This document shows, one piece after another, positions 33,586 through 47,100 of a stretch of DNA of 64,000 bases. Numbering within the stretch: the first letter of the stretch is position 1; each line of letters begins with the position of its first letter. This stretch comes from Halichondria panicea (Eukaryota > Porifera > Demospongiae > Suberitida > Halichondriidae), in contig NC_087386.1 in NCBI RefSeq assembly GCF_963675165.1, positions 4,780,169 to 4,844,168 on the forward strand. Reading direction: 5' to 3'. The notes beneath the pieces are model-generated. The model saw nothing but the letters and a program-made list of their open reading frames with translations. It was not told the DNA's origin and ran no database searches. The translations under genes were made by a program, and so were the position numbers.

Positions 33586-33649
33586 TATATCCATGGTACA
33601 AACACAGTACTATCGCTAGTACTAGTACTGTGTTTGTACCATGGATATA
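33586..33649. repeat. Near-perfect palindrome (copy B)
   Basis: Partner of 13448-13513; arms TATATCCATGGTACAAACAC and complement around a 14-base loop. Confidence 0.85.
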
Positions 33650-33786
33650 AAATTTTCCAATGTTGAGAATGAATCAATCTGTGAGATACATTTAAGTACA
33701 ACTATACTCACATCTACTCGATGCACTGTATATAACCCATGGCCAGCCCAAGAAAAAATAACGAATATTTTACTCCACAAAAATGA

Positions 33787-33840
33787 CCCGCTATACGATT
33801 ATGCTGTGGATCCGATCCACAGCATAATCGTATAGCGGGT
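33787..33840. repeat. Palindrome formed from a MITE terminal repeat (copy B)
   Basis: Partner of 13650-13703. The arms are better matched than in copy A (ATTATGCTGTGGATC against GATCCACAGCATAAT), where one base has changed. Confidence 0.75.
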
Positions 33841-34326
33841 AATTTTCGACAACACTGTTAATTATGAACCTAATAGCTATAATTATACAAATGCACAACC
33901 CACCTAATTCATGCATGTCTAGTAGATGGAGAGTGTTCCCATGCAATGAAAACATTAATACCCCGAATGTAAATTACCTGTGGGGTGAGAGGGAAATTTT
34001 GCCACAAAATCTTTTGCTTCAATAAGGCCACTTTTAGTTGCATACTTGTTTCAGATGAGAATACTAGCTCAACCCGATGAGGGAGGGAGGTCTTCATTAC
34101 CCATTATCCCATTATTTGATGACATCATATCCTAACTGACGAAAATACACAAAAGGACGGAGTCTGAACATAAAATAGTTAAAAAATTTTTACGGACTGG
34201 ATTTTTGGTGCACAATGCAACTTGCACATGCATGGCACATGGTAAAATAATGCAATGTCAGCAAAAAAAAGGACTTTGACCTCAAATAATGGCTGACATC
34301 AGCAATAATGACTTAATTGAGGAGGT

Positions 34327-35166
34327 GAGCAAAACGAGGAGGGAGGTAATTGATCTGAAACAAGTATGCAACTAATAACAGTGGCCTAAGTGTATACGTA
34401 GGAACTGCAGATTACAGAATTCTTTAATCTTGCTCCTGATATAAAGCGTGAATGCAAGGAACGTCCCTAAAACAAGCTAGCCATTAGCTAGTTATAAACA
34501 TGCATATAGGCTATACTAGTTTTTAATTATGCACATGCATTCAGACACACAACATTTCTCATGCAGTATAACACAAGCTGGAAAATCTGTAACAAATTAA
34601 AGTATACCTATAGGACACACATCGATTCTGTTATAACCCTATACTCTTATAAATGAAGAGTAGACAGTCAATGATGACTGTCAACTTTCTACTCTGCAGT
34701 TTGTTGTAGTGTTGCATGGAATGGGTAAAGATGCTTGCTGACAGTTGTGACTTATGAGCTCTGAATATGTGCATTCATTCCTCATGCCCACTACCTAAAG
34801 TGTCAAACATGACAGCCACTATAATTATGGTTGCATTTATCGTTTGAGTCAGTCTTCCTCCGTTGGTGTACAGCACATATAAATACACATTTATACTTAA
34901 TTAAGGCGTTACCAAGGGCGTATGAAGAGCCCTTGGCGTTACATATATACCTCTATATAGAAAGTACACCGCCCCCTGCACATTAATAGTCACACAAGGT
35001 TATAGTTACAACAATACACATGTATAATTATAGTACATAGCCATAAAAGAATGGTCTAAAAGTTAATAAAAACCTGTTAGGTAGTGCTCAACACTTCAAA
35101 TTCTCAAGCATAAAAAAAATAACAACACTGTTTGTACAGTCATGTACATGTACCTTCACAAACATT
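34327..35166. other. Spacer between copy B and the JIP-like gene
   Basis: No gene seen. A hairpin lies near 34660-34700 (GAGTAGACAGTCA arms). A 45-base stretch at about 34718-34765 (GGGTAAAGATGCTTGCTGAC...) resembles 13170-13215 in copy A and its copy B partner, a small dispersed repeat. Confidence 0.5.
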
Positions 35167-38100
35167 CTATGGCAAAACATTCTTGTGTCCCCAGGCTAGG
35201 AGTTGAAACGATTCATTTCTTTCACGTATGGCACTTCGTACAGACTCCTCAATTGCCTCAGGGTCTTCGTCGACAATGTATTCCATGTGTCCTTTGCCCA
35301 TGGCCAATATAATAGTCTTGTAGGTCACAATAGGGGGGCTTATAGGGACACGCCCACCAAATGGGGAGCTCAGATTGGGCATGCTGTGATAGGGCACAGG
35401 GTCTGAGGGAGCTTTCAGTTTCGATATTTGGTTGTCAGGGAGACACAAGTGAACAAGACGCAGCACTTCACTGTCATTCAGAGAGTGGAGAGAAATGGCT
35501 GTGTTTTCTAAATAAGGTCCATCAACATCCTCCTCTTCAGCAGTACGAAGCTCCTCCCACTGTTCATCGATCGTTGTTTTCACATTTTTTACTTCTTCCT
35601 TTGGTATCTTGGTCTTTTTTTTCTTTTGTCTCTTTTTTTCCTTCTTTCGATCCAGGAAGCCATCAGTTTCATCAGAAACATGATCAGATTTGGGGGACCC
35701 ACAAGGACTTCCAAGAGGACTTCCTGGTTTGTGGGTGGGGCTAGTAATTCTGTGGGTGGGGCTAGTCGCTCCGTGAGTGGGGCTTAGGGAGACGGAGACG
35801 GAATGTGGAAGGGAGAAATCCACGGGTGAAGTGAGATCGGATCGATCGACAGTTCTGTCTCGAAGATTGCGGAGGGATGAAATTGGGACGGCCACCATTT
35901 TGCCTGAGGATGTCCCGATATAGAGGTTAGTGTCGTCTGATACCACTTTCTTGATAGTAGAGGTTGTGTGGGAGGTCATAGTGGTGTTGTGGGGGTTGGA
36001 CACGGTAGGGTGGTCTGGGGGAGGGTAGGAGAAGAATGAATACAACTTTTTTGTTCAGTGAACATCTAAAACAGTACAGCTCCCCATGTGAGAAGTTGGG
36101 GGTTTTGTATACGTATACTAGACTACGACAAAGGTTAATGAAACGAGAATGAATCTACGCTTTTCTTGTAAGAAGTAATTACAAGAGGACTAATCAAAAG
36201 TAATGGCAGATCTGGCCACCGTACCTAGTAACTTGGCAATGGAGTTGATGTTGATTTTCTGAATGAGGTGAGTGGAGATTGCATCAAACAGGTAGAGACA
36301 GGTAGACGATGTCGTGACAACCACAATGTCCCCCAGGGGAAGTATTTGTCGGGGCTTTCTCCTCCAACTGTCCAGGAAGATGGAGCCCTGAGTTGGGGAG
36401 ATACAGTGAATGATATTTATATATAGACACCATTCAAAATGTACTCAAACTAAAACACTTTAAGTGAATGGGAACCCTGGGCTGTTGGCATGAATACTAT
36501 ATGGAAACCAGAGGACTGTTATACAATAGTATGTGTCAATCACTATATATGAGCATAGAATCAGGCTAATTTTTTTGTAGCATACAACAGTAGCAACTAG
36601 AGCACTGAAGTACTAACCCTCAGCTGCCGCTTACATGAATACAATAAATGCAGTGGTACGGAAACTGGCTAAGTAGCTGAGCTAAGAACTTCCATAAAAA
36701 TTCCATTGTTCCTGATACAGGATCAATTCAGCTGTAAATACGTACCTCGAATAAAAGACACCTGTAGCTAGAGGCCATGCAGCCAACATGCAAGATCAAG
36801 CTTTTGCTCAGACAACGAAGCTCTAACATCAAAATCTGCCATTTTAAAAGTAATAACTTGTTGTGTATCCAGGTGAGTAGACTCAGATATCATAAACAAA
36901 CAGTCAAGTAAACCAACGAACTACTATACCCGTGGCCGCCTACGCGCCTCGAGTAATAAGATTAGGCATGTGAGAACACAGTTTTAGTGGCATGTACTGT
37001 GGACTCGGATCACATGAAAGAAGCCTGAAGACTTAAAAGTATGGCTCCTGGAGTACTGCGGCTAGGATGCAGAGAAGCCTACCAAAACCACAATCATATT
37101 AGGTGCCTCAAAAAAAGGCCTCATGCATGTACATTGCTGTTGCTAGCCAGCCATGCAGCCAACACGTGTAAATTCAAGCTTCGTAGCTTGTTTGCTTTTA
37201 TTTGACAACGAAGCTTTAACATTAAAAATCTACCACTATTTGAAACTAAAAACTTGTTATGTGAAGACTATCCAGCAGTGCTATGACATCCAGGTGAGTA
37301 GACTGAGTCTACTTGGCACAGGCTTACTCAGAAATCACAAACAGACGACTATAACCCGTGGCTGCAGCCTGGTCTCGGGTTTACAATGAAGGGATGTTTA
37401 TTACAGTATTTTACGTAGCACAAACATTATTTTGTTAATGTCTGAAAAGGTATATACTGCTAAACTCAGAATGAACTGTACAACTACAAACCACCTGTGG
37501 GACGTAAGACTGAATAAAGGGAAATAAAAGTAACTTAGAGGAGGGCATTACATATCACGTCTATAATTATGTATACCTACCATTAGCATTCTGCAGGAAA
37601 TAAACTATAATCTAGCCAACACACCACAACACACCAATAACAACAGTAACAACTCTACCTCTCTAGATGCAGGAAGCTCTACATCGAGGAAGAAGATGGA
37701 GGGACCAGCCCCCACCCATATCCTGTCGCTGACAGCTGCTATGCACTGGACCTCGTACACCTCATTGATATTGGGAGAAGGCAGGGAGATTCTCTCTGGG
37801 TTCTCAACATCCCACATGTGCGAGACTGTGGGGGGGGGGGGGGAAGGAAGGAAGATTGTTATTGTGATATATACTAGCCACTATAAGTGCTTGCAACCCG
37901 CAGTGCTATAACAGGTGTAGGGAACGAGGCGTATGTTTCGTAATTGCAAGCCACACTAATTAAGTGCTTGCAAACCGCAGTAAGGATTCAACCACTTAGT
38001 TTCAACTTCCTACTCTCGATTACGACAGCCACTTATGAAACGTGATCTACGTAGTTAGACGCTCTGCTCTGTCTCCCTATTCATGGGCTCATGGTACATT

Positions 38101-41100
38101 ATATGAATTATGGTGTGCATAATTTGTTTAGTGGGTATGGTTGCACACGCAATTACGTCTCGCTCCCTATACACCTGTTATAGCGCTGGGGTTTGCAAGC
38201 ACCTTGTGGCTTGGTTTCACACAAACATAAGCCTCGTTCCCTATACACCTGTTATAGCGCTGGGTTTGCAAGCACCTAGTGTGGCTTGGTTTCACACAAA
38301 CATAAGCCTCGTTCCCTATACACCTGTTATAGCGCTGGGTTTGCAAGCACCTAGTGTGGCTTGGTTTCACACAAACATAAGCCTCGTTCCCTATACACCT
38401 GTTATAGCGCTGGGTTTGCAAGCACCTAGTGTGGCTTGGTTTCACACACCTGCTATACCTGCATGCATGGTAGCATCAATTATGAAACGTAAGCTTCGAG
38501 TATATACGTTGAAGTTAGACGCTCCTTCTCTCTATTTATTAATGTACTAACCAGAAAACATAATGATAAAGTCTTGGTATGTACGCACTGTATATATTCC
38601 AATTTTGTTTTATGTTCTATGCACAGAAAGTTTACTATCCAGCTCAAGATTTTTATTGCATGTACAGCAAGCAAATACTCCAGTTCTAAACAAATAATTG
38701 CCTCTTCTCAATAGCATAAAGTATTAATGCGCACAATTTATGTATATACATGTATGTATGTATAGGCAAAATCCTATCTTACTGGTAACTCACATTCGTC
38801 CATGTAGTAGACAGAGAGGGTAGAGTCAGAGTGACCCATGAACACCTTGCCTCTGATGTATCTGTGGGGGGGGGGGGGTAAATTAGAATTCTAGCTTGTG
38901 CGAAAAATACCTTACAATGGCAATTGACCAGTACATGTAGGAAATGATAGTGAAAAACCTCAACTTTTACTATTTTAAACCTCTGGGGGAAAATTAGAAT
39001 TCTACGGTACCTTATTATACAATGGCAATTGACCGTACATGTAAGACATGATAGTGCAACTTTTACGATCTTTAAACCTCGTGATACTAGTATTAAGGAT
39101 TACGTAAACAGTTTGCTCATTAATTATTCATGAGCTAGATCTAGTGATCGGGAGCAGCAGCTAGAATGAGCTGGAAGTCCAACTGAAACGCAGTAGTCAT
39201 TTCATGGCTCGAATAGACACTTTTACTACATAGCTTAGGTACGTCTACTGTAGCTTTACTATAATAAGCAGGGCGGCTCGAAGATATATTTTGAAAAAAG
39301 GCTACTGAAAGCTCACAGGAGGCTGTTTTCCTTAGCTCTGACCGCCATTTTAAGTGGTGTTAGTCTACATAATATTTTGTGAGTTTCTTGGCCTGGAAAG
39401 AAAAGAAAAAAACGCTTCGAGTCGCCCTCTAGAATGGTAAGAAGCATTGTATAAGAGCAAAAACACAGAGCTAGAAGTGTTTTTGGAATTAGAATGACTC
39501 TACTAGTTTGTGTTGTTTCTAGTAAACTAGATGATCGCTCAGAGCCATTAGAAAATGTTTTGAAGATTGATACTTGTCATACAGAATGATATACCAATAT
39601 ATTTATCGTGTATGTGCTTCAAATTTCTTTCATGGAATTTATAGTTTCACAAAAATCATGAATATTTATACCGTAACCTTAATTAACACTTCATTTCTAA
39701 CACTGTGTACAGCACATCTAATTAAAAACACATCTACAGTTTGCAGTTTGTATAGTTGGCACTCGAATTTCCACATCGATTGATATATAGAGAATGTTCA
39801 TGTTTGCCTCTGTTACAGTGTACCGTAATCAGTAACCGGGGTAACTAATGATTGCCGAAGGCCACTATCACTGTCCTGTTGTTCAGTATCGCCTCCACGT
39901 TCCTCATCAGTTTCAACTGTCTCAGTGACAAGGAACCATGGAGTCCAAAGACAAAACACGGCAATACCAACATTAATCATAAATCGAACCACATGAAACA
40001 AAAGAAAATATTGTTCCTTCTTATAATTTAATGCAATAAAATAAGACATGTACACACCTGTAGCGAACATTACAATCAACATAGAGATGACCATTAAAAC
40101 AGTCCGATAGCAAACAGTGTGAGAACGGAACCTTTGAAAAACCTTGTGTCGAAGTCGGCTAGAAATCCATATAGAGGATTTTGTCGTAATTTTGACGATG
40201 ATTTGGATAGATGTCATAAGGCCACCAAACGCAGCCAAGCCTTTTACAAATGCTAACTTAAACTTATAGCACGCTATCTCTTCGTTTTTATTATGCGAAC
40301 TGCAGTTAGTAGTGATAAGAGTTCGTGAGGAATAATCTGGTATGTTGTCATAAGCAAAACAGTCAATTGCATCATCACAGGTATAGGAAACATCGAGCAG
40401 AAACGACTCCCAGAAGATAATTGATGCATTCATCAGTAGTACAATACCTACGCCCGATAGAAAAGCATTAGCTGTACGCGTTAACTGCCTCTTTAAAATA
40501 AATTTTTCGGGAGTTTCGATACTTTTTGCACTCTCATAACTAAAAACACCTTGAGGAGGACCAAAGAGAGCTTCACCAATGAACAGTAACAACTGGAGTT
40601 GCCACTTTACGAAGACCATATCCGGATAACACTCTGCCACTAACAACAATATCATTAAATAAACAAACAGTAAAAAAAACAAAGGATATGGTAGAAATTC
40701 CAACCATTGGTAAGCAGCGTAGGAGAGATTTAGTTTATCCATCTTGTAATCCAGATAGTAAATACAAAACTAAACTTTATAGCTACAGACAAAATCTGGT
40801 AATCTGGTAGCATTTATACCATTTACAACAGTCATGAATATCATCTCTAAGCATCAGTTCCTGTTACACGTAGTCTATTATTGAGTTTACTATTGTAGTG
40901 ACCTATACAGTGCTGTATATACACTCTCCTTGGGACAAAATTCAGTTAATTACTACAATTTTAGTCATTACCGTCCCATAACTCACTCCATGCAGACTGC
41001 TTTGGTGTGCAGCTGGACACTGTTGAACGGCTTGTGACTGGGGTGGGTTGTCGGGTAGAAATACAACCTATAGGAAGGGTGGGTAAGACAGTAATGACCG

Positions 41101-44100
41101 TAGTGCTAGAAATGTATGCGTGATACTAACAAATCCTATTTATGCGAGTAGCTAAGTTACTGTACCATAATTTTATGACTCGGTGTGCATGCGCAAGCGG
41201 GGTATACGGTAGTGTGTTTGTGTGTGTGTGTGTGTAGACTGCTACAGCTACTCAAGGATCAATGACGTCAGAGTTTCTATAGGCTTCTAGTCATGTTTTT
41301 TTCTTGGATTTTAATTCGTGGATTTGCAAAATATTGCTTCGTTCTCGAGCTATGCCTACTTGGAATGCCATTGCAGCCTTTTCAGAAGAGTGCGTAGAAA
41401 AACTTGTCCATGCATGTAGTGTTGTACTCTACTTAGTACATTGTAGTTAGCTCTGTCTGCACTAGAACGCTAGCTATTGGTAGCTGCAGGAGTGAGAAGA
41501 GAGCTGCAAGGCTCTGCTGATGCAGTCATTAATTTTAGACTTAAACTTTTGGCATTCATCGTTTTTAACAGCAATCATCGTCAATCATTACCCAATCTTT
41601 GTTTGTTTCCTGTGATTCTGGATTCTGTCTGCAAGTAGCAAAACTAAAATGTTCATCATGATACAATGTATAAAAAGCTATTAAGTAGCTTTATGTTATG
41701 TAGCTTTGGCACCTCCACCGAGGCATCAGCACCTGTGGTGCTTTCATTTTTTATAGCACAATTTATTATCGAAATCGGGGTGTTTAAATATCACAGTGTT
41801 TTTGGAACCTTAATTGACTATAACGTAATTAACGCATAAATTCCCAGCACTAGGTAACACGGTAAGCAGTATAAACGTTAGGAATGAGGTTACTATAGCA
41901 GACAGGGAAACAGCATACGTACACGTATGTGCCAAACACAGTTGAAAAGTGATAAGGACTTCCTGATAAAAACAGAAATATGGACCCAACCACAGTCCTT
42001 GACTATACATACACAGCAACTGCATGTACACACATCATAAAGTATTGCATGGCTTAGTAGACAATTAAGCCACTCACGTGTTGTTATCGGTGACAATCCA
42101 CATGACAGGGTCCTTCTCGGCCCTATGCTCTGTCCTACCGTCAGTAACCTCAGTGTCGGTACTCGGAACATTGGAACCTGACTTGACCAATGGACTCTCC
42201 ATATCCTGAATAGAAGGTTTTGAATTGGATTGGTGCAGCGGAGAAATGGGGAGTGGTTGTTTTGAGCGAGGGGTAGAGATTGGAGTACTTGTGACCTTTG
42301 ACCTTTGATCCTCAGTGGAGGCAGACGATATAGAGATGTTTGGGTCACTATTGTCAAAATCAACGTCTTCTTCACAAGTAACTAGCAAACTTCTTTGCTG
42401 ACCGCCGTTTTGTCTGTCTTCGGACGTAACGATAATAGGGGGCGGATGAGTGGAGGTGCGGTCAAGCTCATTGATGGTTGATAGGGAATTGGTGTACGTC
42501 TCAGAGGAGGTGACACTCTCCAGTTGAGATTTGGAAGCGGGAGCTGTGAGGACAAAAAATCAGATCGAAGTAAACACTTAAACTATATATAGCACTATAT
42601 AGCTACATGTACACTTCTTCACTCTACAATTCAACTTGAGAATAGAGAACTAACAAGTGCATTTACATGTAGATCAAATATTGCGGCAGGCGCTAAAATC
42701 CACCATTCGCAAAACTTTTAACAGGTACATGTATGTAATGGCAGTACAAAAAATACACAGCAAGCAAACAGTGCACAACGAACAGTGCACAACTATTATG
42801 TATATTGCACAATTTCAGTTCTTGATTAACTGAGCAGACCGGGAGGAATCTCACACACACTGACACACACGTACCTTGCGGTTGAGCACTCCTACTTGTA
42901 AACAGTTCCAGTGGTCCAGGTTCAGAGCAACTGGACAGATCTGGCGAGCTTGACATAAAATCCCCTCCAAATGTCTGCCGTCTCTGGGGGGCACTGCGCG
43001 GCCGTTTTTTGCTCGCCCCCTTGACAATCATTGACTGAGTGAAGTCTGTCTGCTGGGAGCCCAGGAAGCTACTCTCCACCCATGCGGTATCGTGGGTGGA
43101 GTCGATGAAGTCCTGCGACTCTTCCACTACACCAGGGATGGACCTCATGCATAGAATCATCTTAGACTTGGGACGAACAACGAAACGCTGACGAACTTTG
43201 GAGGGCTGAGGATCGAGAGATAGAGAGAGTTCTTTATTACATGTATGCTTGAAAAGTAATCAAGAGCCCCATGCATGCATGCCCACCACGTGTTACACCC
43301 TAGAATTGACAGAATTGACAGTAGATATATTTTGTAGATAATCCGGAAGGATCAAGAGTTCATATACTCCTCGAATGATTTCTTAAAAGTGTCTGCAGAT
43401 GCTTTTAACAGTCACACTACGTACCTTAACCAAAATCATGTTTACACTCTACTACTAGCAGACTACTAGCAGTAACTCTTGTTACACCGAGGCGCGTGAG
43501 AGGCCACGGGTTACTTGCACGTTGGGATTACATGGCTACGTAGCTACACATGGCCTTTATTTATTTCCAGTTGAAGTGATCCCGTACCAGAACAATGGAA
43601 AAGGTTTACTACAATAGAAAGCTAGAATTATGATTGTGATTTGTTAATTAATCCTGAACACTGTGATCCTACTCCACAGTGCATGCTTCACGCACTACTA
43701 AAACTCCGTTCTCAGATGCCTCTAGCTATAGTCTGCTTTAATTTATACTTGCTGTCTAGCCAGCTTCCATGCTCATTCATACTACTGCATTTTTATTGAT
43801 AATACTTTTCTGGTTTCTATAGCAATGTTTATTGTCTTTGTATTTTGTGTCTGCTCACCTGGCTGCCATAGCACTGCATTTACAGCATGGGTTGTTTAGG
43901 CTAGCTACACGCAGCCTTTATTCGAGGTACTTATTTGCAGCTGAAGTGATCCCGTACCAGAAACAATGGAAAAGGGTCACTAAAATAGAAAGCTAATATT
44001 GTGTTTGTTGATCCTAAGCCCCGGAACATATCAGCCTGGAGCCGGCTTCTTCGCGACGCTGTGTCCACAGTGCATGCATGTCAACAGCCAAGGGCTTAGC

Positions 44101-47100
44101 ACTTTAGTGCTCTATGTATAGTACTCGCACATTCAAAATCAGCATGTACACAAGAAGCACACACCATTAGATAACCATTAGGTAACTAATGAAGCTGCTG
44201 GTCCGATTATCTAATTACGCGTTGGTAAGTACTTTCGTTGCACATTTATAATAACAAACCTACCCTAGCCAGGACGTCAATGATCTCGATGTATGCCATG
44301 GATGATTCAGTTGTGGCCACCCATATCTCAGCGTGCAGCTGTTGCAGTCCAGCCAGTACCTTCATCGCTATGTTTGAGCTATGCCTACCCCCCACACGCA
44401 TGCGGGGTGGGGTCATGCTACCAGGAAACAGCTGTATCGGAGAGTGGTACACACGGCCCACGGCAACGTCATTAATCTGGAGGGAGGAGCATTTGGTACT
44501 TTGAATAGATAGGTACGGCAACAATGTTAACGTATGATAGTGCCTGACAACACAATCGAATCACAAGAGGTCACTGCACGTGTGACTGCCTAATGCACAG
44601 TATGAACTGTGGATTGCTTAACTTTAGCATAAACAATGTGTGCATGTGGAGCACTGTTTTTAAATTAACAGCTCTAAATAATGTCTTGAAATCGACAGTA
44701 ATGAATGAACATGGCCCTTTTTAATCTCACCGTTTCTGTTTCCATTCCCTTGAGGATGATTTGCCCAACCCACTGCGGCAGTGTGTCTTTAGCCATATGA
44801 CTGTCACATGACATTAGCCAACTCTTCTCGACCATGAGAGTCGTGTCCATGATGGCTGCCAGGGAGCGTATGAGGGGGGTGGGGACAGGAGAGGGCGTAC
44901 GACTGTGTGTGTGGGAGGGTGGTTACATAAAAATAAAAAATTATTACATGTAACTTATTAAAGCGATGAGAACAGACTGAGAGCTAAATAGTAAATAATA
45001 AGTCTGTGGGTTGACTTGTTAAGGCAAGGGGAATATAATAGTACTCAGAGCACTGCTTACACTTTTTCTAGCTCCATTCCTGACTTGAATAGAACTGGCT
45101 CGTCTGAAAGTGGCTTTGTAAACATCTTCCTCCACCTCTCTTTGAACCTGTGTACAAGCAAGTGGTATATATTATTATATCCTCAGAGATGTACGTACGT
45201 AAAATGTAGAAGTACAGTATCAAATCTTGAGTATCACCTTTCCATAAAACTCCTCTTCGAAGCCAGCAATTTCTGAAGCCTAAATGAAAGAAAAATAAAT
45301 CTATAAAACGTCTACAACACAAACAAGACACCCATTAAAACCACATTGATATCAGTGAAAGAGTTAAGGCAATAATTATATAGATACAGGTACACATGAA
45401 ACATAACTGTAGTATGCTAGCTATATGGCTCACTTTTCTTTCTCTTCTTTCTCTCTCTCTAACTCGATGGCCGTTTTCTGATGTTTCTTGAGGAGGTCGT
45501 TTAGCTCCTTCCTTGTAATACAGTACTCATCAAATGGCTGCAGGAGAGACCGGTACATTTAAATTAGGAAGAAGTGACGCTGTCCAAACAACGTTCACTA
45601 TAGTGTACCCGCCCAATTGCTATGACAACACAAGGCTATTGATGCAAGCTTGATATGCTCTGCTAACAAGTACGTAAACCAATGGTCGCCCAAAACACAG
45701 TCAAAGGCATAAGGAGTCCACTAATTAAAACCATTTTGACCACAGTAACGTTACTATGCAACAGCAATGCTCACCTGCTCCAGGTAGTGACCCAGTATCT
45801 CATCCCTCTCAGCCTTTACACTGCATGGGGGGCAAAGTGTATATGACGGGAATAGTACTAAAGGGACTAATCAGTGGCAAGTACCATTTACAATATCCTC
45901 AACTGTGGCTAAGACAAAACTGAGGTTTATATGTACACCCAAAGCCATTTTAACCCTTACAATTTTTACTTCACAATGAAAGCACCACGAGTTGTAAGCT
46001 AACCCACCCTTTCACCCTCTTCCTATCTACTCCTCACTACTCACTCTGCCATCTCGTCCTGCATTTTCTTGAGGTTATCTCTCAATTGTCTCACCTCGAC
46101 CAGTGTTTGGTCATTAAGGCTGCACGGGGTCAAGGGGTCAATAATTTATCATACAATAAGGATACACATAACTGATTTTCAAATCGATGGAATATTATGA
46201 CGCTTAACAAATTTAACACTTCACATGTATAGAGCTCGATCCCCATTAATAGAGTTTGTTACACTGCATGTACATGCATGCTTTACACTCACTAGACATA
46301 GTTACTGTACTCAAACGTAACAATAATCAAAGCCCCCATCTTAACCCCACCCACCTTTCAACACTCTCCCGCTCAGCGCGAACGTCCTTTATAGCCTGTT
46401 CCATCTTTTCACGCTCCTCGCCCCACATAACCTTCTCTCGTTGGAGCATCTCCACCTCCGCTCTCATGGGTGTGGACAAAATGGTCTCCATCATCTCGTC
46501 AGTCAGGGACGTCCCCTCCGTATCCTGGTAATTAGACCACGCTCTCTCCTCGTCAGAATGGATGCTCTCCTCGAGACCGTCCCCGTTTTGCGGTGAAAGA
46601 GGTTCCTCTCGTTTCAGATCTGGTGAGGTTTGCGCTAGCTCGTCTTCCAGTGATTGAACGGATGTTTTATGAGGAGGGTATGAGGGTTGTTGGTGGTAGC
46701 TTTTGATTGTGGTTTCATCAGGAAAGGACTCTTGAGGCTCAGACGAATCTGCAAGGGATTCAAGTACATGTAAATTTCAGGGAAGAGCACAATGATCGAT
46801 CATTAGTGTATATATCGCCACTGAGACCAACCCCAAAATTGCACTCGCACTTGTTACAACCAGTATAATGACCCTTAATAGACCAATAATGGCAACTAAA
46901 CTCATTCGTTAGCTACCTGATTTGATTGAGTCTTCGAGGGTTTCGTTAGATGGCACTCTGAGGGTGGTGGTCAGGCTGGTGGTGGGGCTTCGTATCGAGG
47001 GGGCCAAGGGGAGGAGTCGACGATTGTTAGATTTTAGGGACGGCCTCCTATGGGGAAAGGACGTATAAAGGGAGGGCATGGTACGGAATCTGCTGATAAT

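Larger units (their letters stand above)
22324..34326. repeat. Segmental duplication, copy B
   Basis: Direct partner of 1-14178. It keeps the uninterrupted (empty) versions of the three sites where copy A carries transposons. Private small changes include an 18-base insertion near 22612, about 23 extra bases near 27585, a deletion in the right terminal repeat of the element at 27427-27548, and a third unit in the 44-base tandem repeat near 29593-29720. Sequence after 34326 is not duplicated in the window. Confidence 0.95.

Noticed and set aside
35203-35744. Plus-strand frames of 67 and 127 aa
   Set aside because: Antisense shadows of the last JIP-like exon.
38110-38550. 146-aa plus frame and 92-aa minus frame with internal 25-residue repeats
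   Set aside because: They cross the 75-base tandem array; because 75 is divisible by 3 both strands stay open. No splice or start context.
44238-44504. Plus-strand frames over the IWVATTESS exon
   Set aside because: Shadows of a phase-consistent minus-strand JIP-like exon.
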